A stretch of 64,000 nt of DNA from positions 43,205,885-43,269,884 of the forward strand of contig NC_085880.1 of assembly GCF_034702125.1 (NCBI RefSeq). Reading direction: 5' to 3'. Below are positions 13,101 through 60,204 of the stretch, in pieces. Under the pieces are notes generated by a model that ran no database searches, was not told where the DNA came from, and saw only the letters and a list, made by a program, of their open reading frames with translations. Positions within the stretch are counted from its first letter, which is position 1; each line of letters begins with the position of its first letter. Position numbers and translations under genes: made by a program. The stretch is from Engraulis encrasicolus. Its lineage: Eukaryota; Chordata; Actinopteri; Clupeiformes; Engraulidae.

Positions 13101-14571
13101 CATTTAATGGATGCATAAATGCCTACAAAAATAGTAGACATAAAAACATTACAAATTATTGCACATTTGGGCCCATGCCCATAGCAAGCCAATATTCTCA
13201 ATGAACGCTACTTCGAAAGTATACTGTAAGCTTAGCATGCTTTAAAGATAATAGTCTTTACATTTAGTTGAGCATGCATTCAGAGGGACATGGTCATACA
13301 CATATATAATATGACATCGGCGTGTTACACAGACAGCCATTCTGCATGGAGCACAGGGTTTACCGATGGCAAAGATTGAATGGAAGCCCTGTCGATTGCC
13401 TAATAGGACACACACCCACTTATAAAACAAGCTGCCACCCATAAGTTATTAGGCTCCATTCACTTCCTCTTTCTCAGTCAAAGAAGTGGTTAAAAGTGCT
13501 CAGAGCCAACAGACCATAGCCAAAAGATTTCAGAAAACAAGATCAGGCCGAAAAACAAACAACGCTGATCTGTTCAGAGTACAAAACCTACTTGTGTGAA
13601 TATCTGTTGCGTGTGAGGCGTAAGACTCTTCAAACTTTGTAGAACACTTTCACGGCCCTTTGAAACTTGCTTTACAAGTATGCTTGGCTTGTTTTCGATA
13701 CATTGTGACACTTGTGTGCAGTGCGGGGTGACAGACAGGCCGTGCCTGTTTATTAAGTGTCAACTGCAGAATTTCAATGGATGACTTAGTAACAGGTTGT
13801 GCCTTACACGTGAAAGGCAAGTACTGAACACATTCCAGAATTAAACATTTAACCAGCTGAGCTGGCTGTGTGGAGGTTGGGGGGGATCTGCTCAGGGCAG
13901 GCAGTAACTTACTGGAAAGCACTGCACACAAAGTGCTGAAACAAAAAACCCATTACTGAAAGCTATAATGTTATTGATGAGATGATAAAATGGCCATGTT
14001 ATTACTTTAAGAAACACTCTGTGAAGCAACAGAGAAGCAGTTTCGCTGCAGGAGGCTTTTAAGTCTCCAGTCTGCTTTGAGGTTAGCCATGCTCTTCGCC
14101 TCCTAGGCCTCAACTTCCTTTTGCAAACGTTGCCCTCGTTTGTACCCAATGGGCACACATTTTGAAACAAGCATCACCTACTCTCAAACTACTGGTTGTG
14201 AGGAAACTCAATTGTGTACAATCTGAGAAATCTGAAAGCACTGCATGCATGCATGGATGTGCACTGCATGCATGGATGTGCATGCATGCATGGATGTGCA
14301 CTGCATGCATGGATCCTTTGACCATATTCAGCATGTGAAGAGATGCACTTACCTCGACTCCTGTGTAGTTCTCGAAGAAGAACAGGACCATGCTCTGGTA
14401 GACTTGGTATATACGGTCGTCCATGGAGTGGTAGAGTTTGTGTGGCAGGACCACAGACATGAGACGCCAAGCACTCCATGAGAGCAAGTAAGCCGGGGCA
14501 GTGCCCAGCATAACAGCGGCTGGAAACCAGTACCGCAAAGAGTATGTGTGCACAACCAAAGACAGCAGCAT
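5239..14571 (-). CDS. agpat5: agpat5, 1-acylglycerol-3-phosphate acyltransferase epsilon (5' six exons, partial)
   Basis: The product acylates lysophosphatidic acid (and other lysophospholipids) to phosphatidic acid and is a membrane enzyme reported at ER and mitochondria. Six exons join in phase: 14571-14353, 12178-12109, 11919-11804, 11696-11607, 10378-10288 and 5400-5239 (748 nt, 249 codons plus 1). The start ATG gives MLLSLVVHTYS, matching the human start. Visible features are a hydrophobic N-terminal segment (about 1-35), the HX4D catalytic motif NHQSTAD (H93, D98), GGVYVKRS (motif II) and FPEGTR (about 171-176, motif III). These motifs identify the family; near identity to human AGPAT5 around FFFENYTGV, NALGHVRYVLK and WLPLYG picks the member. 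The C-terminal exons with the terminal membrane segments are outside the window. Several MITEs occupy the introns. Confidence 0.96.
5401..5550 (-). repeat. three 53-bp tandem units carrying acceptor-like sites
   Basis: Units start at 5401, 5454 and 5507. In agpat5 sense each reads a CT-rich tract followed by GCACAG, that is a polypyrimidine tract plus AG. The first unit is the real exon 6 acceptor (with TATGCACAG); the other two have CTCTGCACAG followed by GGTTAGCATGACC. Confidence 0.9.
5551..6051. other. agpat5 intron 5 stretch, no gene seen
   Basis: Includes a GGCC-rich, self-complementary patch around 5560-5620 (GAGGGCCATGAGGGCCATGGCCCTC) that resembles a MITE end. The open frame at 5700-6059 shows no recognisable protein family. 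Confidence 0.4.
6052..6349. mobile_element. piggyBac-type MITE
   Basis: The ends are CCCATTGATGC and GCATCAATGGG, flanked on both sides by TTAA (6048-6051 and 6350-6353), the exact piggyBac target. Internally it has GGTGCTGAATGCC and a long run resembling the degraded copy at 19311-19572. No transposase. Confidence 0.9.
6354..6866. other. agpat5 intron 5 stretch, no gene seen
   Basis: No exon or repeat end recognised. Confidence 0.4.
6867..7883. mobile_element. hAT element, internally deleted (1.0 kb)
   Basis: Inverted ends TAGAGGTGCTCCGATCA and its complement, with a perfect 8-bp duplication ATGCTTAT at 6859-6866 and 7884-7891. The interior contains an (ATT)n tract at 7063-7129 and a GC-richer block (about 7275-7600) unlike a short MITE, so it is probably a deletion derivative of a longer autonomous hAT. 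No transposase motif was recognised. Confidence 0.9.
7892..9151. other. agpat5 intron 5 stretch, no gene seen
   Basis: No exon, tRNA or transposon end recognised. Open frames here are short and without family resemblance. Confidence 0.4.
9155..9424. mobile_element. PIF/Harbinger-type MITE, copy 1
   Basis: Ends CGGTAGGGACACATA and TATGTGTCCCTAGCG, with TAA on both sides (9152-9154, 9425-9427), the 3-bp TWA target of PIF/Harbinger. It matches a second copy at 26891-27156, including the internal GAGGAGCAAATT and CAACATAACTGTTCC motifs. Confidence 0.85.
10130..10260 (+). mobile_element. L2-type retroposon 3' tail
   Basis: The sequence runs AAAAAGCGTCTGCCAAATGC followed by (AATGT)n, the 3' terminus shared by teleost L2 LINEs and the SINEs that borrow their machinery. 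The 5' part is truncated. It lies just 3' of agpat5 exon 5. Confidence 0.75.
10288..10378 (-). CDS. agpat5: agpat5 exon 5
   Basis: 91 nt, acceptor CTACAG and donor GTACTC. Encodes TYLVIFPEGTRYNPENR and on to FATNQ, with the EGTR phosphate-binding motif. Ends in phase 1. Confidence 0.96.
10761..11115. mobile_element. hAT (Charlie-like) MITE
   Basis: Ends CAGTGGTTCTCAAC and GTTGAGAAACACTG, with a perfect 8-bp duplication AGGTAGGT at 10753-10760 and 11116-11123. Non-autonomous; lies in agpat5 intron 4. Confidence 0.92.
11607..11696 (-). CDS. agpat5: agpat5 exon 4
   Basis: 90 nt, acceptor CCAACAG and donor GTAAGT. Thirty codons beginning HGGVYVKRS (acyltransferase motif II) and ending KLGTP. 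Confidence 0.96.
11804..11919 (-). CDS. agpat5: agpat5 exon 3
   Basis: 116 nt, acceptor GGGGGCAG and donor GTAATG. Starts with the split alanine codon, then DWIIADMLAIRQN and on to LYGWYFSQ. Contains the aspartate of HX4D. Ends in phase 0. Confidence 0.96.
12109..12178 (-). CDS. agpat5: agpat5 exon 2
   Basis: 70 nt, acceptor TTTCAG and donor GTACGT. Encodes IIIYGDIPKTKENVVYLSNHQST, so it carries the catalytic histidine of the HX4D motif; the motif is completed in exon 3. Ends in phase 1. Confidence 0.96.
12417..12974. mobile_element. fold-back MITE (GGGGCCTCATGTAC ends), interrupted
   Basis: Inverted ends GGGGCCTCATGTACAAAG and its near complement ending ACACGAGGCCCC. The family is not identified and flanking duplications are unclear. 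It is split by the insertion at 12561-12826. Lies in agpat5 intron 1. Confidence 0.7.
12561..12826. mobile_element. MITE with 10-bp target duplication (Mutator-like?)
   Basis: Flanked by perfect ATTCATGTGG at 12551-12560 and 12827-12836. Each end carries inverted copies of CCTATGTTCCCCGGG, with several further inverted GGGAACATAGG units inside. A 9-10-bp duplication is typical of Mutator-like elements, but no transposase is present. Confidence 0.8.
12975..14234. other. agpat5 intron 1 stretch, no gene seen
   Basis: No exon or clear repeat recognised. Confidence 0.4.
14238..14313. repeat. GCATGCATGGATGTGCACT tandem repeat
   Basis: About four units of GCATGCATGGATGTG(CACT), each rich in self-complementary GCATGC and GTGCAC. 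Begins ~40 nt inside the intron from the agpat5 exon 1 donor. Confidence 0.85.
14353..14571 (-). CDS. agpat5: agpat5 exon 1 (coding part)
   Basis: 73 codons from ATG at 14571 to GGAGTCGAG, then donor GTAAGT at 14352. Ends in phase 0. Encodes the membrane-anchoring N terminus and the FFFENYTGVE segment. Confidence 0.96.
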
Positions 14572-15660
14572 GATGTATGGCAAAAATCTACTTCACTCGC
14601 AATGACAACCAGCAGATCTCAGCTTCCACAACCCGGATCTTGCTTTGAGTTTGTCCCCAACATCGACCTGGCCCCAAAACAAAGGTGTGTTAACACTTGA
14701 CGGATCTTTGGCTTTCAAACTTGCAACTAGCTACGCCCAAATCTCGCGACGAGCTCTGGGGTTGACGGACACACTTCACCACGAAGCACGCACGCAAACG
14801 CTGAATCATCAGCTTTAGAAATGTAACAACTCCTCTAGAATAAACTAAATCCCATCTAGATTGCTACTAAGCCGACAATGTGTTGGCATGGCGAAAATCT
14901 GCAACAAGAATTGCGCTAGGTAACTGACCTGTGCTGTTGCCCAACGTACCGAGGTGCAGTCAAGGATTCATGTTAATTAAGTTATTTTAAAGACGGGCAC
15001 ACGTCACCGAAAGCTGAATAATACATACTACGTGACCAGAGACCAGCTTTCCAAAATGCAAACTAGTTACCTTAGCCTTGGTTTTGGCTTTCTAACTTAG
15101 CAAAGGCTGCTAGCTGTCTCGTTAGCTAACGCTACCCAAGTTGCCAGTTCAGTGGTTGTGACAAGCTTCACACATCATACGGAAGTCCAAACAAAATAGC
15201 TGTCCGTACAGTCCCAGGGAAATCTTTCTGCCAGTCGTTAAACGCTGAACTCTTGTCGGCTGGCCACACCACGTACGCTGTCTTTGGCACTTCTGTCACC
15301 TAGATGTACCCACAGGCAAGTTACATGCAGGCAGTGCTCCACAATGTGCACCGTGCCAAAGTCACACACCTCTTCATGAGCAGCAGCACTGACGTCGCCA
15401 ACGTCCCAACATCCCTGAAGCTGATTGGTGTATAAACAGGTAGCCTACTACCGATCTGCAACGCAACCAGACGCAACTGTGAGGGTACAGAAATATAATC
15501 GCAAGAATGCGGTGAGAAGGACGGTCGAGCAGATTCTTGAACGTGACTCTGGCGGAATACTTTGGTCTTCTGTGCATGCGAGTTGTCTCTAGTTGATGAC
15601 ATTAGCCTCCGTTTCCCCGGCTATCTCATAAAGGTCAGTAGCTGACTACCTCCATTCGCG
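14572..15660 (-). promoter_or_regulatory. agpat5 5' flank (promoter/5' UTR not resolved)
   Basis: Single-copy-looking, moderately GC-rich sequence directly upstream of the agpat5 ATG. The 5' UTR, and possibly a non-coding first exon, must lie here. No TATA box or defined start site could be supported. Confidence 0.4.
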
Positions 15661-16190
15661 GCTTTGACAGCTACTGTCATCTGGACTTGTGGTCCGGTCC
15701 AGTCGCCAGGGGGAACCAGTCCCGGACAGATGCACTTTGCCTACCAAGGCAAGGAAAGATGCAGATTACTGCACGGGCTTACCGGGCCCAGGAGCCAATG
15801 GGGCCCCGAAGCCCAAGGTTCCGTGCTTCAATTTCAATTGAAACACTGCAATATTGCATGGGGCCCCGCCATCATAAGTTTTCTAATCTTTCTTCCTTGT
15901 TATGTGAAAGGGGCCCCACTAGAACAGCATTATGTTTATGCCATAGGGCCCCCCACAGACCACAGACTGTGAAAATGTATTCTTGGTATCAGCAAAGGGC
16001 ATCTCAAGTAGGCCATATGCCTATGCATGTGCATGTGTGAAATTGGATATACCACATGAATCAGCATGACAACTTGTTTGGTGCATATGTACTTTCTCAG
16101 ATTTTCACATGTATTCAATAGGACATCTACAGTCTTTTTACTGTACATGAGGCCCCTGGCAATTGTGTTTATGGAGGATGAAGACATCCC
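15661..16190. other. intergenic, no gene seen
   Basis: Contains several GGGGCCCC-bearing palindromic words (about 15790-15950) that look like an unidentified repeat. Confidence 0.4.
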
Positions 16191-16194
16191 ACAC

Positions 16195-16510
16195 ATAATG
16201 TGAAAGTGAAAGCCCATTGGGAAACTCCAACTCCCATTGTCATTGTGACACAGCACTCCACAGCACACAAGTGAACACTGCACACAACAAAATTGCATTT
16301 ATGCTTCACCCGTGCAAGGGGGCAGCCCTCAATGGCGCCCCAAGGGAGCAGTGCGGCAGGACGGTACCATGCTAAAGGGACCTCAGTCATGGAGGAGGAT
16401 GGGGGAGAGCACTGGTTGATTACTCCCCCCAACAACCTGGCGGGTCGGCAGCCGAACCGGCAACCTTTGGGCTACAAGTCTGACGCCCTAACTGCTTACC
16501 CATGACTGCC
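16195..16510 (-). mobile_element. tRNA-derived SINE
   Basis: Read on the minus strand it starts near 16510 with a tRNA-like head (CATGGGTAAGCAGTTAGGGC as box A, GGTTGCCGGTTCGGCTGCC as box B region). It continues through a central body and a 3' part with CACAATGACAATGGGAGTT. The layout is that of a full-length teleost tRNA-SINE. Confidence 0.75.
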
Positions 16511-17700
16511 CATGATGTGGACGGTGTTAGCTTTATAGAAAAGCACCAGTCTACTCACATACTTCTTTCAGTTGCTTTGTCCATACTTTTTGATGGCCGT
16601 GCTTTTAACATTACAATTTCAGAAACTGCAAAAGTTTCAACTACAGAGGCTGATGAAATACGCAATAAAATAAGGGCAAGGATAGTGAAGCTCTCCTGAG
16701 ATTATTTTTATTATGCGATGAGATAAAGGTCGTCATTACGGCCCGGTCACCTCTTCACAGTGGTGGTACTTACATACCGGTAGTCATTACTATGCTGATA
16801 ACCGAGCTGTCATCTGCAGAATATGCTGATGATAACTGTGCTGTCGTCTGCAGAATAACAGACTCTCCTGAAACATGTCTTTCATGATTCATGAAGTCCA
16901 TTAGAAAGACCAACACAGCGTTCCAAATTATTATGAAAATTACATTTTTCAGTGATTTCCCTAAATTATATCAGCATAATTTTCAAAGGTTTTTGAACAA
17001 ACCCTCCAATGGGTGTCTACACTTTGATTAGTCACACATTTAGAATGCACTTTGGTCTATTCCCTACGCATTCTATTCAGAGATCAATGACACAAACCAG
17101 CTATTCTACTAGCCACTATTCTACTAAATTTGATTTGTTTTAATCATGACTCTGTACATCTAACCTCAGAAGATGAGGGGCTTAAAGCAAGAAGATGAGT
17201 GCATGGGTTTCTACATGGAAATAAAACAAACACATAGAAACTGAGTAACTGAGCTTTTTCTTGAACTTAAATAAAAAAAATTGATACACAAAGGGCAAAG
17301 TGCAGAATATACGCTATTCTGATGTCATACCATAGAATAACGCTCCTTGCCAAATTGGCTAGTGACACTGAAATTGTTACCAGCCACAGCCAAGTTTTAC
17401 CAGCATTTGGCCGGTCGGCAGGTGCCAGTGTCAAGCCCTGGTTGGTTGACATGCACTGATCTAACCCCTTTTAAAAGCAGGGATTTTGGAGGAATAGATA
17501 GCATGCCCACATGATGTGGTGGTGATGTACTCTTCCACACAAAACTGCATATGTGACCAGATTTCAATCCCAGAAACATCTCAGAGCGAAACCGAGGAAA
17601 TCCCCAATAATGTGGCCTGCCTTTTTTCTGTGTCTGGTCACGTATATGTACTGTACTGTGCAATGCCAAGTACTCACACTTCTTTCATGATTTCAGAACA
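16511..17700. other. intergenic, no gene seen
   Basis: Between agpat5 and the mcph1 3' end. No exon or clear transposon end recognised. Confidence 0.4.
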
Positions 17701-17704
17701 CTCA

Positions 17705-17908
17705 AACCAATGTCCGAAAGTCTCTTTTTTTTTTTTGAAAGTTTTTTTTTTGTGGTCTTTTTCAAGTCTTTTTGGACAGTATGAGAGGTGGACAGGAAGC
17801 GAATGGGGAGAGAGACGGGGAGGGGTTGGCAAATGACCCGGGCCAGGAATCGAACCCGGGTCGGCCGCATGGCAGACGAGTGCCCTACTGGTTGGCAACG
17901 GCATGGCC
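17705..17908 (-). mobile_element. tRNA-derived SINE (family B copy 1)
   Basis: The minus strand begins GCCATGCCGTTGCCAACCAG. It contains a box B (GGGTTCGATTCCTGG), then a CCCGTCTCTCTCC body and an A-rich tail (the plus-strand T runs at 17726-17755). The same family occurs at 17965-18145 and 27180-27375. Confidence 0.82.
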
Positions 17909-17964
17909 AATGTCCGAAAGTTTCAATGGCTTGATACTTTGACGTTGCTGGATTCAGTTTATTT

Positions 17965-18145
17965 ATTTATTTTATCTTTAGGGGCTTTTTTCCTTTATTA
18001 GATAGGAAGGCATGAGATAACAACAGGAAACGAGTGGGAGAGAGAGATGAGAGAGGATCAGGAAATGAGCTTGAGCCGGAATCAAACCCGGGTCCCCGGC
18101 GTGACAGTGCAGTGCCCAACCATCTGAGCCACAGCAGGGCCTACT
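17965..18145 (-). mobile_element. tRNA-derived SINE (family B copy 2)
   Basis: Diverged copy: GGGTTTGATTCCGGC as box B, CTCTCTCTCCC body and a tail AATAAAGGAAAAAAGCCCC on the minus strand. Head to tail with copy 1 in the same orientation. Confidence 0.75.
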
Positions 18146-18870
18146 GGCAGGACCGTAACCAGACATTTTCAAATGCCGAGGTCAAATACTGCGCGCAGTA
18201 CTGCATACTGAACTGTGCTGCAAACACTTCAGTCAAACTCTTCAGTTTGTTTTCATTAATCACTGCCTTGAGGATAAATGGGGTGGCGTATATGAACTGA
18301 ATTCATCATTGTTGATCATATACTGTATATAGGTTTTCATCAATAGATACATTTTGAATTACTGAAAAAAATACAGAGGACATGACCTCTGTGTCCTCAA
18401 TGGTAGTTACAGCCATGCCTACTGGATTCTGATTTTAGAGAGTTCCGTTTTGTGATGGTACTCCTCCCGGATGAGGACAAGTACTGCACGATCTGACTTT
18501 TAATTGAACTAATCTAGTTGTCCTGGAAAGCCCCTGGATTCTCTTTAGACAGTGCTTGGCAGACAGACCTGATCCAATTTATGTGCCCCCCGTGATTAAG
18601 GATGCAGTAGATGATGACCCTGAACCAAGCTATTGCCCCAGCTCCGTGACACGTAAAGCCGATTGGCTCTCATGTCAACAGTAGAAAGTACGGTAGTTAA
18701 AAAGCTGCCCCTGCTGACAAAAGAAACTTTCGAGGTTTGCTGGCCCTCGCACATCTTTGTTAAATAGTGCAAAATAGGCAATCAGAGGACTTTCTGGAGA
18801 GATTTATGTTAACATGGACACTAAAGCAGAATTCCTGTTTGGTTAGTTTACATTAAACATACTCCATATA
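18146..18870. other. intergenic, no gene seen
   Basis: No exon or repeat end recognised. Confidence 0.4.
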
Positions 18871-18874
18871 GAGC

Positions 18875-19290
18875 TGGGATGTCAAACTCAGGCCCGGGGG
18901 CCAAATCTGGCCCGCGATATCATTTCAAATGTTGTATAACAGTTGGCCCACATGCACCATTAGATATAGGTATAGAAAATATAATTTGAACTCAAACTTT
19001 TGTGCATCACAAGATGAGTGGACAGTTTTTCAAATTCCTCCCAGTAAAGGGGGCGAAACTTCCGTCTGTATTATGGTTACCGACTGCCAATGAAAAAAAT
19101 GCGGGACACTTGCATTTCTTAGATGTAATTTTCAGCATTTTAGCGTCCCGTGCCCCGTTTCAGCTCGATACGAAACCCGTACTTTTATATATAAACTCTG
19201 AATAAACAATTCTGTGGCTTGTGGGGGGCCAGAGCCTTGCTGTCCAAGGGCCACATCTGGCCCCAGGGCTGCCATTTGAATAGCCCTGCT
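18875..19290. mobile_element. hAT-like degraded element
   Basis: The left part has GTCAAACTCAGGCCCGGGGG and CCAAATCTGGCCCGC; the right part has CCACATCTGGCCCCAGGG and ends ATTTGAATAGCCCTG. Such GGCCCG-rich ends are typical of vertebrate Charlie-like hAT repeats. No target duplication was resolved. Confidence 0.6.
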
Positions 19291-19310
19291 GTACGTGGTT
19301 TGACCTTTGG

Positions 19311-19572
19311 TGCCTGGAGCGACATATACGCTGCATTCAGGCTCTTGACATGAGTTTAAAATTTTAAATGTGGAAATGGTATAGCTGGATGAACACAATC
19401 CTAATACAAAATGAGAGTACTAGCTTTTAAATGCAACTATTGTCATGTTTTTATGGGCTTTAGAGGCTGAGATATTTAGAAATTAATAGGTAGAGGGCAC
19501 CTTTTCCAAAAAAGGGCTTAGTCATTCAGCAGGCATTTTTTTGTAGGTGCCTTAGGCTAAAATGGGTTGAAT
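19311..19572 (-). mobile_element. degraded piggyBac-type MITE
   Basis: On the minus strand it starts TTCAACCCATTTTAGCC and follows the 6052-6349 MITE in order: GGCACC, TGCTGAATG, AAGCCCTTTTT, AAATATCTCAGC, GTTGCATTTAAA. The TTAA target is mutated. An older copy of the same family. Confidence 0.7.
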
Positions 19573-19660
19573 AGATCTGATAACCGATTCATCATTCGGA
19601 TATGATAGTGGAGATCAAAGGAATTGTATTGGGTCATTTCACAGCCTTCAGTTCTATTGT

Positions 19661-21081
19661 CCCAGGTGAAAAACCCATATACTTAAAGTGTACTTTTTTT
19701 TTACCTTACTTAGTACAAAGTGTACTATTTTCGGCGATTTAAAGTGCGCTTCATTGCACTATTAGTGCGCTGAAGCACTACTAAAGCAGTACTTCAGCAC
19801 ACTTGCAGCACACTGAGGATGCTAAATTGGCACCGCTTTTGGACAACTTTAAGTGCACTCCAAGCATACTTTTGAAAGTATGCTCCAAACACGCTTTTCA
19901 TGCATTCGTATGGCATTAATAGTGTGCTTGAGTACACTTCTATAACATTTTATTGTTACTAGAAGTACAATAAAAGTATATTAACTTCATGCTTCTTTGG
20001 ACTACATTGCAACATTTTAAGTCTGTATATATATTATATATTAAGTATTGTAAATATATAACAGGTATGCTTGAAGTATATTTACAGTACACTCCCAAGT
20101 ACATGAAATAATATAAATGTAATAATACAATCCATGCTGGTCCTCAGAGCTTGTACATTACACACAGCCACATGTCACAGTAGTGATACAGTATGCATGC
20201 CTAGCACGACTGACATTTACAGTCATTGCATTGTTACAGAGATTTCAGATACACATTTCACTTTATTTCATACTTGTTCCACCTTCCTGCAATTGATCAT
20301 TTGAGTTGATCACTAATGGTGACCCTTGAATCTATGTTTGAACAACTAGTTCCAACTTACCTCTCACCATAATGTCATGGGAAGTGTGAGCCTATATATA
20401 CCAGAACATATACGTGACCATCATAATGACGGTGGGAACATGGTCATTTTTTGTGTACCACTTTAAAATTTTAAAACTCCTACAATAAACGCAGAATATA
20501 ACTATGAGTAATATTTTCATGCAAACCAAAGATATTCCTTAGAGGTCAATGGCTTTCTGTTTGAGAAATTGAGCTCCTGATGGTACATGCATGATGATGC
20601 ATGATGGGTAAATGCACTTTGTGTAAGCACACTTTGAATATATTTGGATGAAGCACAATCATGGTGCACTTAGAAAAAGTATACTTCCAATATGTTAAAG
20701 TGATTTACTTTAAAGCGCACTATAGAAAATCACACTTCGAAGTCACTTGGGTGAAGTATAATCAAAGTGCACTTAAAAAAAGTGCAATTGCAATATGTTA
20801 TTAAAAAATACACTTTTAGTAAGTTCACTATTAGAACACTATTAGTATATTCCTCTAAATACACTTTAGCCAAACATCTTCTAAGTGCACTTTATGTATG
20901 GTTCGCAAAGTGTACTTTCTTTGAGAGCAACTTAATTACATCTAATTTTAAGTACACTTTAAATAAGCATATTGTAAACATACTTTTTCTTAGCACAAAA
21001 AGTGTGAGTGCGCTTTTAACATGCTAAGTACACTTCAGTTGTGCTTTTATTGTACTAAATTGAACCACTTTTTCACCTGGG
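19661..21081. repeat. 1.4-kb fold-back repeat built of AAGTGTACTT units
   Basis: Ends CCCAGGTGAAAAA and TTTTTCACCTGGG. Within it, AAGTGTACTT, AAGTGCACTT and AAGTATACTT occur dozens of times in both orientations, concentrated in the outer ~300 bp and ~450 bp. No coding potential. It stops just beyond the inferred mcph1 poly(A) site (about 21110). Confidence 0.8.
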
Positions 21082-21127
21082 GTGTCAGCTAATACATGTG
21101 TCAGTATTAATGAAAGTGTAAACTTTC

Positions 21128-21133
21128 TTTATT
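21128..21133 (-). terminator. mcph1 poly(A) signal
   Basis: AATAAA on the minus strand, 123 nt past the mcph1 stop codon, giving a short 3' UTR. Cleavage is expected near 21105-21118. Confidence 0.75.
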
Positions 21134-21255
21134 AAAAACAAAAACATTTACAGAAAAATGATTTCAAGACATGGCAGGTACATACGTAGAATTAATTGTC
21201 CATTCACAAAAGCATATTCAGTAGTTGCAGACATATATTCCCAAAGGACTGAGCT

Positions 21256-56894
<35,639 letters not shown>

Positions 56895-57180
56895 CTGTGG
56901 AAAAAGGGATAAAAAACATTAATATACTACATTTTTAGATAGCAGCCAAAAGAACAAAAACACAGGCCATATCAAGCAGGCTTTATGACAATGCTTTTAA
57001 TTGGACATGTAATATGTGCTTACACACGATACCTAATCCTAAATATACGATTAAGCGAAAGTACAAAAAGTTTCATGCCGTTAGATACATGCTTTGCTGA
57101 ACTGCACATAATTAATGCAACGAGGATCTTGAAATAAAGTTTAACTGGCTTGTTTCACAAATGCCTCATAGTGTGTGAGT
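56895..57180. other. mcph1 intron stretch, no gene seen
   Basis: Nothing recognised. Confidence 0.4.
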
Positions 57181-57654
57181 GGGGGGGTGTATGTGTGTGA
57201 CAGAGAGAATGTGCACTGTGTGTGTGTGTGTCTGTGTGTCTGTGTGTGTGTGTGTGTGTGTGTCTGTGTGTCTGTGTGTGTGTGACAGAGAATGTGCACG
57301 GTGTGTGTGTGTGTGTCAGAGAGAATGTGCACTCTGTGTGTGTGTGTGTCGTGTTGTTGTGTTCTGGCAGTGAGCGAGGGGGGGAAATAAGCACTAGTAG
57401 TAAACAACACCCTGCTCTGCTCTGTCTGCATGGATATTGCACTGGGCACTCGCACGAGAAACACATGCCGGATATATCTGCATATTTGGGGGAGCGCCGC
57501 ACCACACCGCGCAGCGCCGGACGGCCGGACAGGAGAGGAAATGATACTCCAAGGCCATGGACCAGGAAAAGCAGTTATGGAACGAGAGACTCTCTCAGTC
57601 AAATGGCAGTTTTGTCCCCTGCATGCATGTGAGTGTGTGGCCATGTGTCTGTCG

Positions 57655-57694
<40 letters not shown>

Positions 57695-57941
57695 TGGTTT
57701 TGTCCCCTGCATATGAGTGTGGCCATGTGTCCATCCGTGTGTGTCGGTTTTGTCACTTGCATGTGAGTACTGCAGCTGGCCACTGGCCATGTGTCCCTGT
57801 GTGTGTGTGTGGCGGTTTTGTCCCCTGTGTGAGTGTGTGGCCATGTGTTTGTGTCCATGTGTGTGTGTGGCAGTTTTGTCCTCTGCATACGAGTGTGTGT
57901 CCATGTGTCCGTCCCTGTGTGTGTGTGTGTCCATGTGTCCA

Positions 57942-58000
<59 letters not shown>

Positions 58001-58115
58001 CGGCTTTGTCCCCTGCATGTGATTGTGTGTATGCGAGTGTCCATGCAGTGAGTGTGAGTGTGAGTGTGAGTGAGTGTGAGTGTGTGTGTATGTGTATGTG
58101 TGTGTGTGTGTAGCT
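57181..58115. repeat. GT-rich region with TTTTGTCCCCTGCAT repeats
   Basis: GT tracts (for example 57656-57692 and 57945-57999) alternate with a higher-order unit GGCGGTTTTGTCCCCTGCAT plus GAGTGTGTGGCCATGTGTC, about six times. Long frames here are repeat artefacts. Confidence 0.9.
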
Positions 58116-58289
58116 TGTTTTGTATCTGTGTGGCCTGTCCCTTGGCCTCAGTACAGCAGGCCCCGCACTACACTACGCGCAACAACACCTGAGTGTGTGG
58201 CGGTCACATGGTCACATGGTGCAGCTCAGTTCCTCTCTCTCGCTCCCACAACAGGAAGTCAGGGCGTCAGGCATCGCTGCCAGAACCTG

Positions 58290-58800
<511 letters not shown>

Positions 58801-59808
58801 CTTGGGGACCCTACAGTGTCCTTGACCAGATGTGTGTTTACTCTCTGTATGGATTATTATGGCGCTTTAGAAAATACATCAAATTCAGCTGCTGACAGAT
58901 CAGGAGGGGGGCCTGCCTTGTTCAGGGTTTACAAAACAAAACCAAATACATGTTTGTTGTGCTGGCTTTAATATTGCATTTCATTCTTTGTGTGGGTTTT
59001 TTTATTTTTATTTTTTTATTTCACCCCCTGCAGTGCAGAGTTTAGAATCGAATAATAGCCAGAAAGATTTTAGTCAGAACAAAACAGTGGCAACTGAGTT
59101 AAAAATAGCACAAAGTACATTTTTTAAAGAATAAGAACTGTTGTGCTGGTCTTAACATTTCATTTAGTGGGGTCGTAGGCATGTGCATTTTTTGTCAGTC
59201 ATTTCAAATTTGTGTTAAAGTTTGGTTTTCACTCCCAAGTTGAAGTTTAGGGTCTATAGAACAATTTGGGTTCGAGTGTCAAACACACAGATAACAAAAT
59301 GGCCTGCGGGGGGCGCTCTAAAATATATAAACTGCTATAACTTTTTAGTAGTTTAACCAAATTTAACATATGAGGTATGTATGGATTCAGCATTAAGATG
59401 AGGAGCTGATGAGCTAAGTATTTGGTTACCAGATTAAAGACACACTATGTCATAAACACACTTTTAGCCCATGGACAGCAAAATTCAGGGGTTTTTTTAA
59501 GATAAAGGGTGGAAATGCCCTCCAAGTTGCAATGAAACATAATTTATTGTTACAAGTTATTGTAAATTAAGCCTGGTATATCATTCAACTTGATTTGTTC
59601 AGAATATCCCTGAAGCACAAAGATACCTAGGATACCTATACGCAAATATGGCTGCATAAAGCCTATGTGATATTTAGGACCCAACTTGCAACTTTGAGTT
59701 TATGAATTTAGGATCACGAGTATCAACTTTTTTCGATGAAGCCATATTCTATTCACACATAAAATCACAAAAAACGTTATATCTGGAAGAAAATAAATCA
59801 ATAATAAC

Positions 59809-59852
<44 letters not shown>

Positions 59853-59981
59853 TGATAATAATAATGATAATAATAATAATAAGACTGCATTTCCGGAGAG
59901 ACAATTCTATTGGTATGCTTGCGGATTATGCACACACAGAGCTGTTGTATACACACACAGAAACACGAGGGAAAGAGATAG

Positions 59982-59983
<2 letters not shown>

Positions 59984-60062
<79 letters not shown>
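59984..60062. repeat. (GT)n microsatellite
   Basis: Pure GT; a second run at 60106-60131. Confidence 0.98.
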
Positions 60063-60064
<2 letters not shown>

Positions 60065-60096
60065 TCTGTGCGAGAGAGAGAAGCGTGTGTGTGCGT

Positions 60097-60132
<36 letters not shown>

Positions 60133-60204
60133 CTCTCTGTGCGAGAGAGAGATGTGTGTGTGTGTGCGTGTATGGAGATGCTTCGGGTGCCTTTCAGCAA
60201 TGGG

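Noticed and set aside
14572..14583. Upstream start for agpat5 at 14583 (MPYI...)
   Set aside because: That codon is TTG; the first ATG (14571) matches the human start.
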